Positions 1 to 11,908 of a stretch of 64,000 bases of DNA are shown piece after piece (position 1 is the first letter of the stretch; each line of letters starts with the position of its first letter). Source of the DNA: Xestospongia bergquistia. Its lineage: Eukaryota; Porifera; Demospongiae; Haplosclerida; Petrosiidae. The stretch spans positions 1,488,001 through 1,552,000 of the forward strand of contig OZ014419.1 in assembly GCA_963965975.1 (NCBI GenBank), in the 5' to 3' direction. Under the pieces are notes generated by a model. That model searched no databases, had not been told where the DNA came from, and saw nothing but the letters and a program-made list of their open reading frames with translations. Position numbers and translations under genes: made by a program.

Positions 1-710
1 TTGCCATGGTAACAGAGTTCTGTGCTAAAGGAAGTCTTCAGATGTACTTAGATGAAATGGCTGAGAGAAATGATCATCCCAGTAAAGACCTTTGTATAAA
101 ATGGTACAAAGAACTCTCACAAGGTCTTCAATTCATACACAAAAGAAATATAGTCCATAGAGACTTAAAGCCACCTAATATACTCCTAAACAGCAATGAT
201 ACCATCAAGATAGCTGATGTTGGTTTAGCCAAAGCTATGTGGGATCTCAAGAGTGAATGCAATGAGCTTCCTGAAGACTCTACTTTCAATCAATATATGA
301 GCACAATTACAGGGACACCCCCATACATGGCACCAGAGGTATGGGAAGAACATTACCATATGTCCAGTGATGTATTTTCTCTTGGACTGGTGTTTGTCAT
401 GATATCTGAAGTACCCGATCCACCAATACCTCGAGGTCTATGGTCCACACATGAAAACTGCCTTGGTGTCTTGATGTATAAATATCCTGATTGTCGTGAG
501 AAGAAACCAACTGAGGTGGTTATACCTTGTCTCCAATATTCAAACTCAACAGAAATAAAGTTATTTGATGACATGCTACAATACGAGTATCACAAACGAC
601 CAAATATGAACACTGTTATTTTAGCTATTGAAGATATAGAAAAGAGTTATTCTGTAAAAGGAACAGAACAACCTGCTGAGTCAGCATGGAGTAACTGTGT
701 TATATTGTAG
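1..710 (+). CDS. STK35/PDIK1L-like Ser/Thr kinase, 3' part
   Basis: This open frame holds the C-lobe of a protein kinase; the N-lobe lies left of the window. The catalytic loop reads HRDLKPPNILL, the Mg-binding motif is DVG instead of DFG with the Asp kept, and the P+1/APE region is GTPPYMAPEVW. All key C-lobe residues are present, so the kinase is probably active. The phrase YMAPEVWEEHY and the overall spacing resemble the STK35/PDIK1L group, recalled rather than searched. The protein ends in SNCVIL, which fits a CaaX prenylation box with Leu last (geranylgeranyl type), so membrane anchoring is plausible. A paralogue lies at 7410-8465 on the other strand. The stop is TAG at 708-710, and the next gene converges on it from the right. 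Confidence 0.85.
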   Translation, partial: AMVTEFCAKGSLQMYLDEMAERNDHPSKDLCIKWYKELSQGLQFIHKRNIVHRDLKPPNILLNSNDTIKIADVGLAKAMWDLKSECNELPEDSTFNQYMSTITGTPPYMAPEVWEEHYHMSSDVFSLGLVFVMISEVPDPPIPRGLWSTHENCLGVLMYKYPDCREKKPTEVVIPCLQYSNSTEIKLFDDMLQYEYHKRPNMNTVILAIEDIEKSYSVKGTEQPAESAWSNCVIL

Positions 711-973
711 ATTTTGTGTGTGCACATTTAATTAATTAAGTTTTTTAATCTCAAAAGTATTATAGATATTTGAATGGATGGTCATCCCCTTACACAATTA
801 TAGATGCATACTCACCACTTTCAAGGGATAAAGAGAGAGAGAGAGCCAGTACTGGGCACTATATACTTACTTCACAGGGAAATTAATACTAGAACCATGC
901 CCTAGACTCTATAATTATAACAAAGCCTTCGAAAATAAATTTTCTTGTTAAAATGTTAAGAGATTATTAGGTG

Positions 974-2783
974 TTATTTATTGTATAAAATTTTTCTAAT
1001 TTGATTGATATCTTCAGGAGTGACACGACAACAACCACCTAGAAACAAGTAATCTACATCTCTTAACAATAGCTAGTAAACCTATTATTTTAGCTCCTAG
1101 TTTTATCCAGCTGGTAGACCAAGTAGAATTAACCATTTTCTTCCCATACCAACTATTAAGACAAGTTATTAACAGGACACTACGTGTTATGGTACCTGCT
1201 TCCTGGATGCCATTCTTCACCACTGTTAGGATATGCTATCAAAGGTTTCTCACATCCACTAGCATTGTTCAGCAATTCCTATACATAGTGAGATAGTCCC
1301 TTTAATAAAGTACAATACCTCTACATATTGAGGTGAAGTACAGTTCACTCCAACTGCTATTATTTGAGGTGATTGACTAACAGACTTCACAGCATCAGAG
1401 AAAACCTCTCCATGACATGTATGTAGTCCATCCTAAATCATATACATAAATTAAAAAATACTATTATTAGTACTAACTTTACAACTAAATGAAATCCATG
1501 CTTTTGCATGTGGAAATTCCTTCAGTAGGTCAACTAAAACTTCAGCTTCTTTCTAATAAGAGGTACATAAAAACAATTATCAATCAGACATTTAATTCAG
1601 ATTGTGATTAGCATTAAGGACTCTATTATCATCCACTAACGATACCAGTATACCTATTAGTAATCTACTTGGTACTGACCAAAGCTGGTATTGTCTCAAT
1701 AGCGAGCACATCCACTCCAGTATCCAGTAATTTTGTTACTCTTGGTCTATGCCACTCTTTCAAAGCCTATGTCATCACAAGATAACAATGATTGTGTATT
1801 GTAAAGATTTCTTTCTATTACAAAAGTAAAATAACACTATGTATCCAGATAATGTTATTCCCATACCTCAGGTCCACATTTAGTACTCATTCCTATGTAT
1901 AGTGTATACCCACATAATGTTCATTCCCATACCTCATAATGTTCATTCCCATACCTCAAGTATACACTTAGTATTCATTCCTATGTATAGTATATACCAA
2001 CATAATGTTCATTCCTGTACCTCATAATGTTCATTCCCATACCTCAAGTATACATTTAGTACTCATTCCTATGTATAGTGTATACCCACAAAATATTTAT
2101 TCCCATACCTCAGGTATACATGTCCACATTCATAACATTTATTCAAGTACATGTATACATGTATCCAATACTCATATAATGTTCATTCCCATACTCATAT
2201 AATGTTCATTCCCATACCTCATGTGTACATGTATCTACATAATGTCCATTATATTCTGATCCATCATGAAGACAAGCTCCACGTGGACCAACAGAGCCAG
2301 CTATAAGTGGTGCCATTCTCCCTTGAGACTGAAGATAAGAAAAGGATGTCTTTTCTTACATATGTTAACCAGCATACTTCAGGTTGTTGTAAGAACCACT
2401 CTCTAGCTTCTTTTGCCAGAGACACACTTTGTCCTATCAGACTAAGACCTTCGATTGCTGTTACTTTAAGATGCTCACAGAATCCTTCAATGCTAGCTTG
2501 ATAAGATGCTGTAGTGATGATATCTGCTCCATGTTCTAAGTAACTATATAATAACAATACTCACACACATATTTTATTGTGGCAATGAGTACCTCTTGTG
2601 TATGTCACAAATCAATTGAGGATCAGTGGCTAAAATTCTGGCACTCCACAAAGGATCATCCTAAAATGTCTTAAAATTTAAACAATGTGTGTGAGTGTGT
2701 GTTAACCGTGATGTTAATTCCTCTTCTTTCAATCTCAGTGGCCAAACCTCCATCCAATATATACAAATTGTCCATGAAATTCA
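974..2783 (-). CDS. Homocysteine S-methyltransferase (MmuM/Sam4 type)
   Basis: A multi-exon gene on the minus strand. The predicted product methylates homocysteine to methionine, using S-methylmethionine or SAM as donor in this family. Exon 1 (ATG at 2783) reads LDGGLATEIERRG, the family's N-terminal signature. The next exons give DDPLWSARILATDPQL, then YLEHGADIITTASYQAS, then MAPLIAGSVGPRGA with a HDGSEY motif. Further on come GVNCT (about 1350), SGCEKPLIAYPNSGE (about 1240) and GGCCRVTPEDI (about 1050). The zinc ligands, one Cys in GVNC and the CC pair, are all present. The stop is at 974-976. The N-terminus is unlike BHMT, so I call it the HMT type. The 5' end faces the SAM synthetase gene with about 140 bp between start codons. 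One intron holds a minisatellite (1860-2250). Confidence 0.88.
1860..2250. repeat. Minisatellite in a methyltransferase intron
   Basis: An imperfect tandem repeat of about 88 bp, roughly three to four copies. It is built from short phrases such as CATAATGTTCATTCCCATAC and ATTCCTATGTATAGTGTATA. It lies inside an intron of the homocysteine methyltransferase gene. The small open frame across it is repeat-derived and not a gene. Confidence 0.85.
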
Positions 2784-2922
2784 TAACAACGTGCAGTCTG
2801 TAAACTATGTGCATTGCTTGAGTCATTTATCGTATATTTTCGAATACCATATATAGTGAGCATACCTTTGTAACTAGAGAAATTCGTTATCAGAAGCTGT
2901 ATAATATTATAGATTTAACAAG
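2784..2922. promoter_or_regulatory. Putative bidirectional promoter, methyltransferase / SAM synthetase
   Basis: Only 139 bp separate the two divergent start codons (2783 on minus, 2923 on plus). Both promoters and both 5' UTRs must fit here, so a shared bidirectional promoter is the simplest reading. I recognise no specific factor site. Confidence 0.6.
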
Positions 2923-5900
2923 ATGACTGATTCTAATCTACCTAAAAACTACTCCCGTAGACATGCTAGCGGTTGCTTTCTCTTCACATCGGAGAGTGTA
3001 GGCGAAGGTCATCCAGGTACGTAAAACACGTGGTTAATTGACATGTTTAATATTTGTACTGATATATTTTTTATACAGATAAAATATGTGATCAGGTTTC
3101 TGATGCTATTCTGGATGCTTGTTTGAAAGCAGACCCATACAGTAAAGTAGCATGTGGTGAGTTATAGAGAATCCTGTGTGATGAATCATAATAGTACCTT
3201 ATGATTGTGTTATAAAATATTTAATTTTCCTATAGAGACGGCTACAAAAACTGGAATGATTTTTGTGTTTGGAGAAATTACTAGTAAAGCAATTATTGAT
3301 TATCAAACTATCGTAAGAGAAACTGTTAAACAGATTGGATACGATGACTCCAGAAAGGGTGAGCTCTATCGAGTTAGACTGACGCCATAAGAGCTATTGA
3401 TGTCATCAAGATAATTGTTTCCTTTACAGGATTTGATTACAAGACTTGTAATGTCTTGACAGCTATTGAAAAACAAAGTCCTGACATTGCTCAGGGTGTT
3501 CATATTGGTCGCTCTGATGAGGACCTAGGTGCAGGAGACCAGGTACATTAATGTGATAATGATAACTAGTTAAGTTTGGAAAGAAGTTCCTCTATTGTAT
3601 TACTTGTTAAACCTGATAGTATGACCTGTTTAACATGTGATGTGCTAAAATAACTGAATTATCTATCAAAAGGTGACCTTTTCAACTGGTCTGACCTGCT
3701 TATGAACACTGACTAAACTAGTTAAACCACATACTCTCTCTCTCTCTCTTTCTCTCAGGGTCTCATGTATGGGTATGCTACCGATGAAACACCAGAATTT
3801 ATGCCACTAACGATCATGTTAGCTCACCAGTTAAATGAGTAAGGAAGACATTATCAATAACAATATATATTGTTGTGCTTTTTAAGGTAGGCTAATAAAT
3901 GACCATGAGTCCTTATAAAGAGTATTGTAATAAGTTGTTTTGGGTACTTCACTTCACATTGTTAATTAGTGTAGTCTACGTGTTTAAATTATTGATACTA
4001 CATTAATCACACAGTCCCTCCCTTAAATGAAACAGGAGGTTCTGGTGGATTGCTATTGATTATTTCATTCAAAGTATCATCAGATTTCCAGTGATACTTA
4101 ATTACCTGACAAGTAGATAGGTGATGGATCGCGTGATGACTAATGGCATAGTAGGAGAGAGAAAAGAGTGGATTTATAAGAAATCTGTCTTCACTGTTGT
4201 TCAGTTAGACAATAATCCTGAAAGCACTTAGTTGTTACAAAGTTACTTGTTGATATTTTCACAATTCGAATGATAAATATTACAGAACATGTGTAATTTT
4301 AAGTTAGAACAATTAAAAGAGGCATTGACAATACAACAACTTAAACATGAATTAGTTTTCTAATGACTATCTTGTACAGCAACAAGAGCAAAGAAATAGT
4401 CCACAGTTACTAGAAAATAGAATCATTCCTTGACGACCTTCACATGTGATACAACACCTCCTTATCAGATACTTAATATCACTGGGTTTTTAGTGATGCT
4501 TTGAACAACCCACCAGACCTTCCTGTTAGGGAAGAGCTGACTTCACAAGACTAGTACTACATCTTGTGAGGGTATAAAACAGAGTTAATGAAATTGTTTT
4601 AATTACCTAGGAAGCTAGCTAACTGCCGTAGGAGTGGCAGGTTGTCTTGGATTAGACCTGATTCCAAAACTCAAGTAATTATTTGCATTGTATTAGATGT
4701 CATATATTGTACTATAAAATAAATAGTAATATGATATATGAAACATTATCTCTTTAGCTGTCTGATTTTTATGTTATAATATATGCTTGATTCCATGTAC
4801 ATGTTTTACTAGGTCACTGTGGAGTACAAATGGGAAGGTGGGGCCTGTGTTCCTCAAAGAGTACACACAGTTGTCATCAGTGTCCAACACTCTGAAGACA
4901 TTGCAGTGGAAGAGATGAGGAAACAACTGAAAGAAATTGTTATCAAAGTAATTAACACCATAGTCTGCTTTGAATTGAGCATTGTTACTAAAATATTGTT
5001 ATATAAACTAAGACTCTTAGACTTACGGCTGTATCAAATTGTATTCTGTGATAGTTAGATAGCAACAAATCGTCATGTGCATTATCTCTTATAGTTGTTA
5101 CATTTTTACTATAAAATGCTGTATCTGTGTCAACTGTGATTGTCGTTGTCATTCACTTTATACATATATCATTGTCCCTTATTACATTATTAATGTCCTT
5201 TTCGCCGTATAAGCTATGAAAAGGTACTGTTATACTGTATGAGGGAACAGTAAATACCAGGTCAGGATTAATCACAGACTTCTAGATGACTCCACTAAAA
5301 GTCTGGTTCATGACCTTCCCACAATGTCCATTCAACATGTGACATTGTTATACTATCTACTTTAATGATTATTTTACTCATAGGAGGTGATCCCTGCAAA
5401 GTATCTTGATGAAAATACTATTTATCACCTACAACCATCTGGGTTGTTCATTATCGGAGGACCTCAGGTACAGAGAAGCTTCATTCTAATGAGATAACAA
5501 TGACCACTATATAGGGTGATGCTGGTCTGACTGGTCGCAAGATTATTGTTGACACATACGGTGGTTGGGGAGCTCATGGAGGTCAGCAATACTAATTTTG
5601 CTGATCTTATAATTATTCATTAATGTAGGTGGAGCTTTCTCTGGTAAGGATCCGTCCAAGGTGGATCGCTCAGCTGCTTATGCTGCTCGTTGGATCGCTA
5701 AGTCCATTGTTGCATCTGGTTTAGCAAGACGAGTTCTAATTCAGGTTAAAAATTATTATTTTTGACTAAACTTGGCATCAAAAACCAACTGTTTACTATT
5801 TATAATTACTACAGGTTTCTTATGCTATTGGTGTAGCTGAGCCTCTTTCCATCTACATTGACACTTATGGTACAGCAAAGGTTACAAATGATGAACTCCT

Positions 5901-6096
5901 GGATATAATCTATAAAAATTTTGACCTACGACCTGGTGTGATCATAAAGTAACAACTTGTTGAATGTTCTCTTTAGAACTAAATTATCTGTAGGGAATTA
6001 GGTCTTCGTGAACCATTTTACCAGAAAACTGCTGCCTATGGTCATTTCGGTCGTGAGGAATTCCCTTGGGAAAAACCAAAGAAGCTTGTCCATTAA
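2923..6096 (+). CDS. MAT2A: S-adenosylmethionine synthetase (methionine adenosyltransferase)
   Basis: The gene has about nine exons and looks complete. The enzyme makes SAM from methionine and ATP in the cytosol. Exon 1 gives [17 protein letters not shown], the N-terminal signature with the catalytic His. Later exons give [45 protein letters not shown], the phosphate loop [18 protein letters not shown], and [12 protein letters not shown]. The C-terminus is [20 protein letters not shown] and the stop is at 6094-6096. These match animal MAT1A/MAT2A closely from end to end. Intron phases join cleanly at every junction I checked. One acceptor (exon start 3759) uses a CT microsatellite as its pyrimidine tract. 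The largest intron (about 3840-4610) holds nothing I recognise. The symbol denotes the animal MAT1A/2A class, not strict orthology. Confidence 0.95.
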
Positions 6097-7409
6097 ACTT
6101 GCTGACTTTAGACAACATTTTAATTTATTATATTGTTAGTTTCCTTATTATAATTATGACTTGAAGGATGACAATTATTTATCTTTAAAATTGTTAATAG
6201 GTCTTTTAATTATTTTATTTAATTGAATTCTTGTTACTGAGATAGTTCTGTCATTGCAAATTTGTTCCTAGTTAAAATTGGACCTAGGACCAAATTTTGC
6301 TGCCTAATTTAGACCTACACTGCAAAATTTGTTCCTAGAGATGGGTCTACTTTCGGCAGCAAAATTTGGTCCTAGGTCTACATTATGCAGGTTCTAGTTC
6401 CAATTTGATCTGATTATAATAAGATTTAGTATTAATCTAAATAAAGATGATACATGTTATGTAATTATAGATTATATGATATAGGTAATGCTAAAATTAA
6501 TTACTAGTCTTTACACAAGTGTCTCATATCCATGATATGTGCCTCTTGGTCTACCAAAAAGCACTTGGGACTTCACCACAATCTTCATAATATCAGTCTT
6601 TGCAGCCTTCACACTCAATCATTCTACCTCCTTCTGCTTGATGACACTTGTAGTATATACTCTGAATTAAATTTAATAACAGCAACATATTGTTTGCTTC
6701 CTTTTTTACTGCTGGCAGGGGAATGGGTTAATTGTCTTATTTTCAAGACAGTGACAAAGGTGGTGCCTTAATTGATGTTGATGTCTTTGTTCATATATAA
6801 CACTATTACAAATTATTGTAAGATAGTAATAAGAAAATTAAAAAAAAAAATTATTACAAACTTGTCCTGGTGTCTTCTCATAGTACACTTCTCCTCCTCT
6901 CAATGCTAGTTTGCCAGTCTTTTTTCCAAATGCTTCTCTTCTTGTTAGCAGGACAATCTGAGGCATAAATTTCATTTTCTATTTAGTTTATTGCTTCATC
7001 AGTCAGGTTCAGATCTCTCTGCAGTGAGTGACATTGCTTTTTGACACTTTGAAAAGAACCCTAAGTAGTTAAAGCTCTCCATTTAAGTACACACAACCTA
7101 AGAAGTGATAAAAAGATTTGCATAGGACGAATTCCATTTCTCTTTGCCAAATTGTTACAGTCTCACACCCTTGGGTCCAAATATTGCAAGACGGAATTAA
7201 TTTAATTTTGCACCAGGACTAAATTTTTCATGACAGTTCCATTAGACATCATACACTTAAAAATACTAATAAAGTGTCTACATAAACATTCATATACACA
7301 CGTGATGTAATATTTTTCTCAGCTGAACATAAACATGAAAACAGATATTGTCAATTGGGGGATCTCTTATAAAAATAATACATTACATTGTTATTTACAA
7401 ATTACACTT
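6097..7409. other. Intergenic region with a perfect inverted repeat and weak coding-like traces
   Basis: About 1.3 kb lies between two convergent genes. It holds a perfect 24-bp inverted repeat (listed separately). On the minus strand at about 6850-6975 an open stretch reads QIVLLTRREAFGKKTGKLA, followed by LRGGEVYYEKTPGQ. It looks protein-like, but I find no start, splice partner or family. It may be a gene relic. Confidence 0.4.
6281..6378. repeat. 24-bp perfect inverted repeat with 50-bp spacer
   Basis: The arms lie at 6281-6304 and 6355-6378, with a palindromic CCTAGG near each outer end. The phrase TTGTTCCTAG occurs both inside the spacer and just left of the element. It could be a very short MITE or a hairpin relic. 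No target-site duplication was evident. Confidence 0.7.
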
Positions 7410-8465
7410 TCAACATGAACAAAACCAGCTATACGTACCAATTCCATTACTCCGCCCACCACCTTCTTTCATACTCAATAGTACACTGACTACAGTGTTT
7501 ATATCAGGTCTTGAATGACAATCATATCTTAGCATCTCATTAAAAAGATTGGTCTCCTGTGGTCTGACATGCGCAACTGAAGGAACAAGTAAGTGTACAG
7601 ATGACATTGTACGAGGCGGCTTTTTAGAGTACAATAAATGACCAAGACTATCTTTGTCTTCTGCCCAGACAGCTTTATGGTGGCCATCATCAGGAGCTTC
7701 GGCAATAGCAAGAAACACAAGTGCTAATGAAAATATATCACTGGACATATTATACGATGAACCTTTCCACAACTCAGGAGCCATGAAAGGTACTGAAGAT
7801 TGGATGTGAGTATTAAGGAATTCACCATAAGACAATTTCAGTTTTCTTAACGAGAATTCATCCCAGGATAATTTTGTGAAACCAACATTAGCAATTTTCA
7901 ATTTGTCATTTTGAATTCGTATATTGCTTGGACATATGTCCCAATGCAGGACATTTTCAGTGTGTAGATACTGGAGACCTAACGCTAGATCCTTGTACCA
8001 TCTTAGTCTCGTCTCTTCGTTGATACGATAGTTGTGGAGATAAGATTCCAAAGAACCACTCAAGCATAACTCCATCACAACAGCTACGGCAGTTGGTGGT
8101 GGAGTGGTTGGAAATTGAGTCAAGGACATTTGTGAGAGTGGGGGATTATGACACTCATAGCATTCAGTAACATTGACTAGATTTCTGTGATTCAAACGTG
8201 TAGATTTATTGAACTTGTTCTGGCGGACTGCTCCTCCCCAGGGCAATTCGAATAATAAAACTGTCATTCTTCCTCCATACTTGCCTCTTTGTGCTTGCAA
8301 ATACGTACCGAAAGTTCCTTCGTCGAGTTTTCTTTCAAAATTATACAACCCATTCTTCGATGCCCATTTGTTTGCGTTTCGAGGTATCGCTCTGTCGTCG
8401 TGATTAAAAGCTGCCATAGCTTTTTTCTCTCCCTGACCACTTTTACACGTGAAATATTGGCTCAT
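7410..8465 (-). CDS. Single-exon STK35/PDIK1L-like pseudokinase
   Basis: An uninterrupted 351-residue frame with a whole kinase fold, paralogous to the kinase at 1-710. The glycine loop is degenerate but recognisable (LDEGTFGTYLQ). The beta-3 segment TVLLFELPW lacks the ATP-anchoring Lys. The catalytic loop is HWDICPSN, with HRD changed to HWD but the Asp kept. DFG is NVG, so the Mg-binding Asp is lost, and the APE motif is MAPELW. Loss of both the Lys and the DFG Asp predicts no normal phosphotransfer. The frame is intact over its full length, which argues for a selected pseudokinase and against a decaying gene. It ends in FCSC, a C-terminal CxC resembling a prenylation signal. ATG is at 8465. 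The absence of introns may mean retroposition. Confidence 0.85.
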   Translation of the reverse strand: MSQYFTCKSGQGEKKAMAAFNHDDRAIPRNANKWASKNGLYNFERKLDEGTFGTYLQAQRGKYGGRMTVLLFELPWGGAVRQNKFNKSTRLNHRNLVNVTECYECHNPPLSQMSLTQFPTTPPPTAVAVVMELCLSGSLESYLHNYRINEETRLRWYKDLALGLQYLHTENVLHWDICPSNIRIQNDKLKIANVGFTKLSWDEFSLRKLKLSYGEFLNTHIQSSVPFMAPELWKGSSYNMSSDIFSLALVFLAIAEAPDDGHHKAVWAEDKDSLGHLLYSKKPPRTMSSVHLLVPSVAHVRPQETNLFNEMLRYDCHSRPDINTVVSVLLSMKEGGGRSNGIGTYSWFCSC

Positions 8466-9115
8466 TGAGGAGGAGTTTCCACATTTGTATATATAATACT
8501 ATTATGTTTATTAGAATATACATAAGATTATTCCTTGTAAAAATGATATCATTTAACAATATCCGACGTCGGCGTCAGACTGTATGCTAATGTATGTTAA
8601 TATACAACTGTGCTGACTAAGACATAATGAATGGTTAATAAGCCATATCTGTGACTAACGAATGCTTTTGGATATTATGAAAATGACATAGATTGACATG
8701 ATCTATTTTTTTAAGATCATTACTTTGAACAAATTTATATATTAATTATAAATTCCAGATTGAAGTTTACTCTTCAGTACAGCCATTTAATTATTTAAGA
8801 TGCATGATCTAAATTTGTCCCAGAAACATTCCTACCTCAAACAATAAGTAATATGGCCTAGACAATTCCATCTACTGCTCAAATGAGATCCACCCTTTAA
8901 CAGATGTAACTTAGATCTATCTATGGGTGTGTATGTTGTTGTCATTGAGTTTGGCTGGACTCTTAAACTAATATCAGGACAGGAAGTTGTGGTCCAGTTA
9001 TTATGAATTCAAGTCTTATATAAACAAAACCAGTCTATTTGTAGAGTATCAGGAGACAGTCTCAGACAGTTGTATATACAAAGCTAGTACGAGTGCTGAG
9101 AGTACTGTATTCAAT
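8466..9115. other. Divergent intergenic region
   Basis: This 650 bp lies between the pseudokinase start (minus) and the orphan gene start (plus). It probably holds both promoters. I see no gene, RNA or repeat beyond AT-rich sequence. Confidence 0.5.
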
Positions 9116-11863
9116 ATGGGATCAACTATCAGCTACAATGTGTAAGTATAACATAACTATAACCTCGTATTTTAATGTAAATTATCTCTCTTGAACTGTC
9201 TACTCTACATACACGCACACACATACATATATATATATAATATATATATGCTATTGTTATGAAACGATACCTCACTGCTTATCATTGTATTAATACAGTT
9301 GACTCCATTGATAAAGTAAATCTGAGCTTGGTAATAAACTAGTAATAAATATATAATGTTTAATACAGCTGAGGAAACTTTCTAGATAATAATTATCATT
9401 TTCACTTTAAGAGTTATTATAATATTTGACAATAATCATCACACAACTAAATGTGTTTTGATTACATGACTGACATATCATATCAGTTATCTTCTTGTTG
9501 TTGACTTTGGCACTCATACACATCATTATAATATCACATTGAGAAGCTTTTTTTGGTAAGTTAGTCATGACTTGACCATATATTGCTTATCATTGGATAT
9601 CGGTTATGTCATGATAATAAACTAAATTAGAGTGATTGCCTGATAAAAAATAAGAGTCAACACATATTTTAAACCTATTTTAGGTAAAATACAAGAGAGT
9701 TAGTATATAATATAATTAAGAGCTGTGATATATATAGGAAAATAGTTATTGGTAAAAATTTAATTTTTTTGCTCCACATTCTAAAAAGGAATTATAAACA
9801 GTAATTTGATTTGCTATTTGTCATGAAGTACGAGTGTTTATCTGAACTTTGTAAATATTAATTTGTACCTAATACTGGCATAGTTAGATGTTTATTAGTG
9901 AGGTCACTGACAACACATATACAATGTTTTACAACAATGAAACCCTTAATACAATGCATGCTGCTTATAATATACATGTTGTATCAATGTTATTATTAAT
10001 ATGATTCCTCCACAGTGAATGTCATCGCATGACATAATTGTCAAATCACTTTAAAAGATTAATAAAAACATCTCATTGGATTAAACACACATTGATATAT
10101 CATTTTAAGACCTTTGTGATATCAACAGACTCAGATATATGAAGATCTGTTTAAGTTTATACATACTGATGATTTGTTTTGACTTGATCACTGTACTTTT
10201 GTGTTAGAAGAACAATAGATCATTTAAAGGATAATACGAACATATTGTCATATTTGTTGTCTTCTAAGTTATATGTTTTTCTTGTTTCTAGTGGTTTTGA
10301 AAGAAAAGATTCTCAGCAAAAACCAAAGAACGGCCGTAGGCGTAAGTAAAACAGTATATGTGTTAACATATTTACACAGATGATGGATGGTTGTATAATA
10401 ATATTAGAAGGCTGTTAACTGTATATGTTTTAACTGCAAGACAAGCACTTTATCTGTTCAGGGCCAGTTACTTGTATCACTGACAACAATAGGAGCTTAG
10501 TATAAAAGTACTGTTTACTTGTTGATAGTTCTTGTCATATATCACCTCTCACACCCAACCACCCATGCAGTTATTCACGGAAGTTTCTAAGTGCTTGTGT
10601 ATTGAATGATATGATATGGTGTACATGATGGTAAAGATGAGTTGCTATACATATAGTAAGACTTCACCCAAAACACTCTATTAGAAGTACCAGCTGTCAG
10701 TGCTGGAATGTGGCTACTTGCCAATCGCCTCCATCCTTGATCATTGCCTTAGATCAACGTGATAACTAGTATACTAATGATTGTATTTTATTGAAGACAG
10801 TATATGAAAATATATTTAGTCTTTGAAATAGTAATATCTAGTCTCCCTCCCATGTATCATAACAATCTGTATATCCTTTTGTTCTCAAAATATACTTTAT
10901 TATTTTTGATCTATTGTGTCTTGTAGAGAAACAAAGAAGACGTGACTCCGTCAACAGACCAGTACTAAAACTTCAAATATGTAGTAATACTATGGAAAGA
11001 CAACACAGAATAAATGGAGAAACATCATTGGATCATCCTTTCCTAAAGAGACTGGATAGTCGCAAATATGGAAATGCTGGTAAGTCATACAAGGTCATTG
11101 GTATTAGATATCGTTGCCAATAGTTGATAACAACATTGTTGCTGTTGACACAAAATTCCATTTAGTTTTGGCTACAGGTGATTACATAAGACATTTAAAG
11201 CATTTGTATTAAACAATAGCATCAAAATTTTAAAGAGATTTTTGTTTAGAATTAACCACACATCCTTTATATATGACATTGTGAAGATATCTACACAATG
11301 TATTATTGGACTTTTAAATACTGTATTCTAAGAAAACAGAGACAGTTCAAATTGTATCATAACAGAATAACTAACAAAAGCTGTACTACCTTACAAGCAT
11401 AATAATTGTAGGTATATCTTTAAAGAGATAAAAAGTATTGGCTCTCATAACTAGCTTCAGTGGTTAGTGAACAAATTAATAGTTTAATGAGTTGTTTGTT
11501 GATTGCAGCATGATGTTTGTAATACAACATCCTGCTCAAATTCAACTAAATAGATTTATTATCAGACTGATTTGTTGTCGATGTTTTGCCATATCCTGGT
11601 AGTATAGGAATGTTGATGCCTGGTAGACATGTTGAGACTGGCTTCGTGATAAATAGTTGTCCCCTCTCGTTATTGTTATGTAGATGTAATTCAATGAATG
11701 AGACAAAATTTCATAATATTTTATCTTATGGCCTTGTTAAAACAAACACAGAAACTCTTTCCTTGATAATATTGTGTATGCTATATTCTGGTAAATTCCC
11801 TAAGAGTATATGTAGTAAGTGATAAACAGGAAAATTGTTGGCACTGATATGATTATTTCTGTG

Positions 11864-11908
<45 letters not shown>

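Noticed and set aside
2005-2202. Plus-strand frame rich in His, Ser and Ile
   Set aside because: It reads an intronic minisatellite inside the minus-strand methyltransferase gene.
6532-6771. 79-codon plus-strand frame
   Set aside because: No domain, splice partner or coding bias that I could see.
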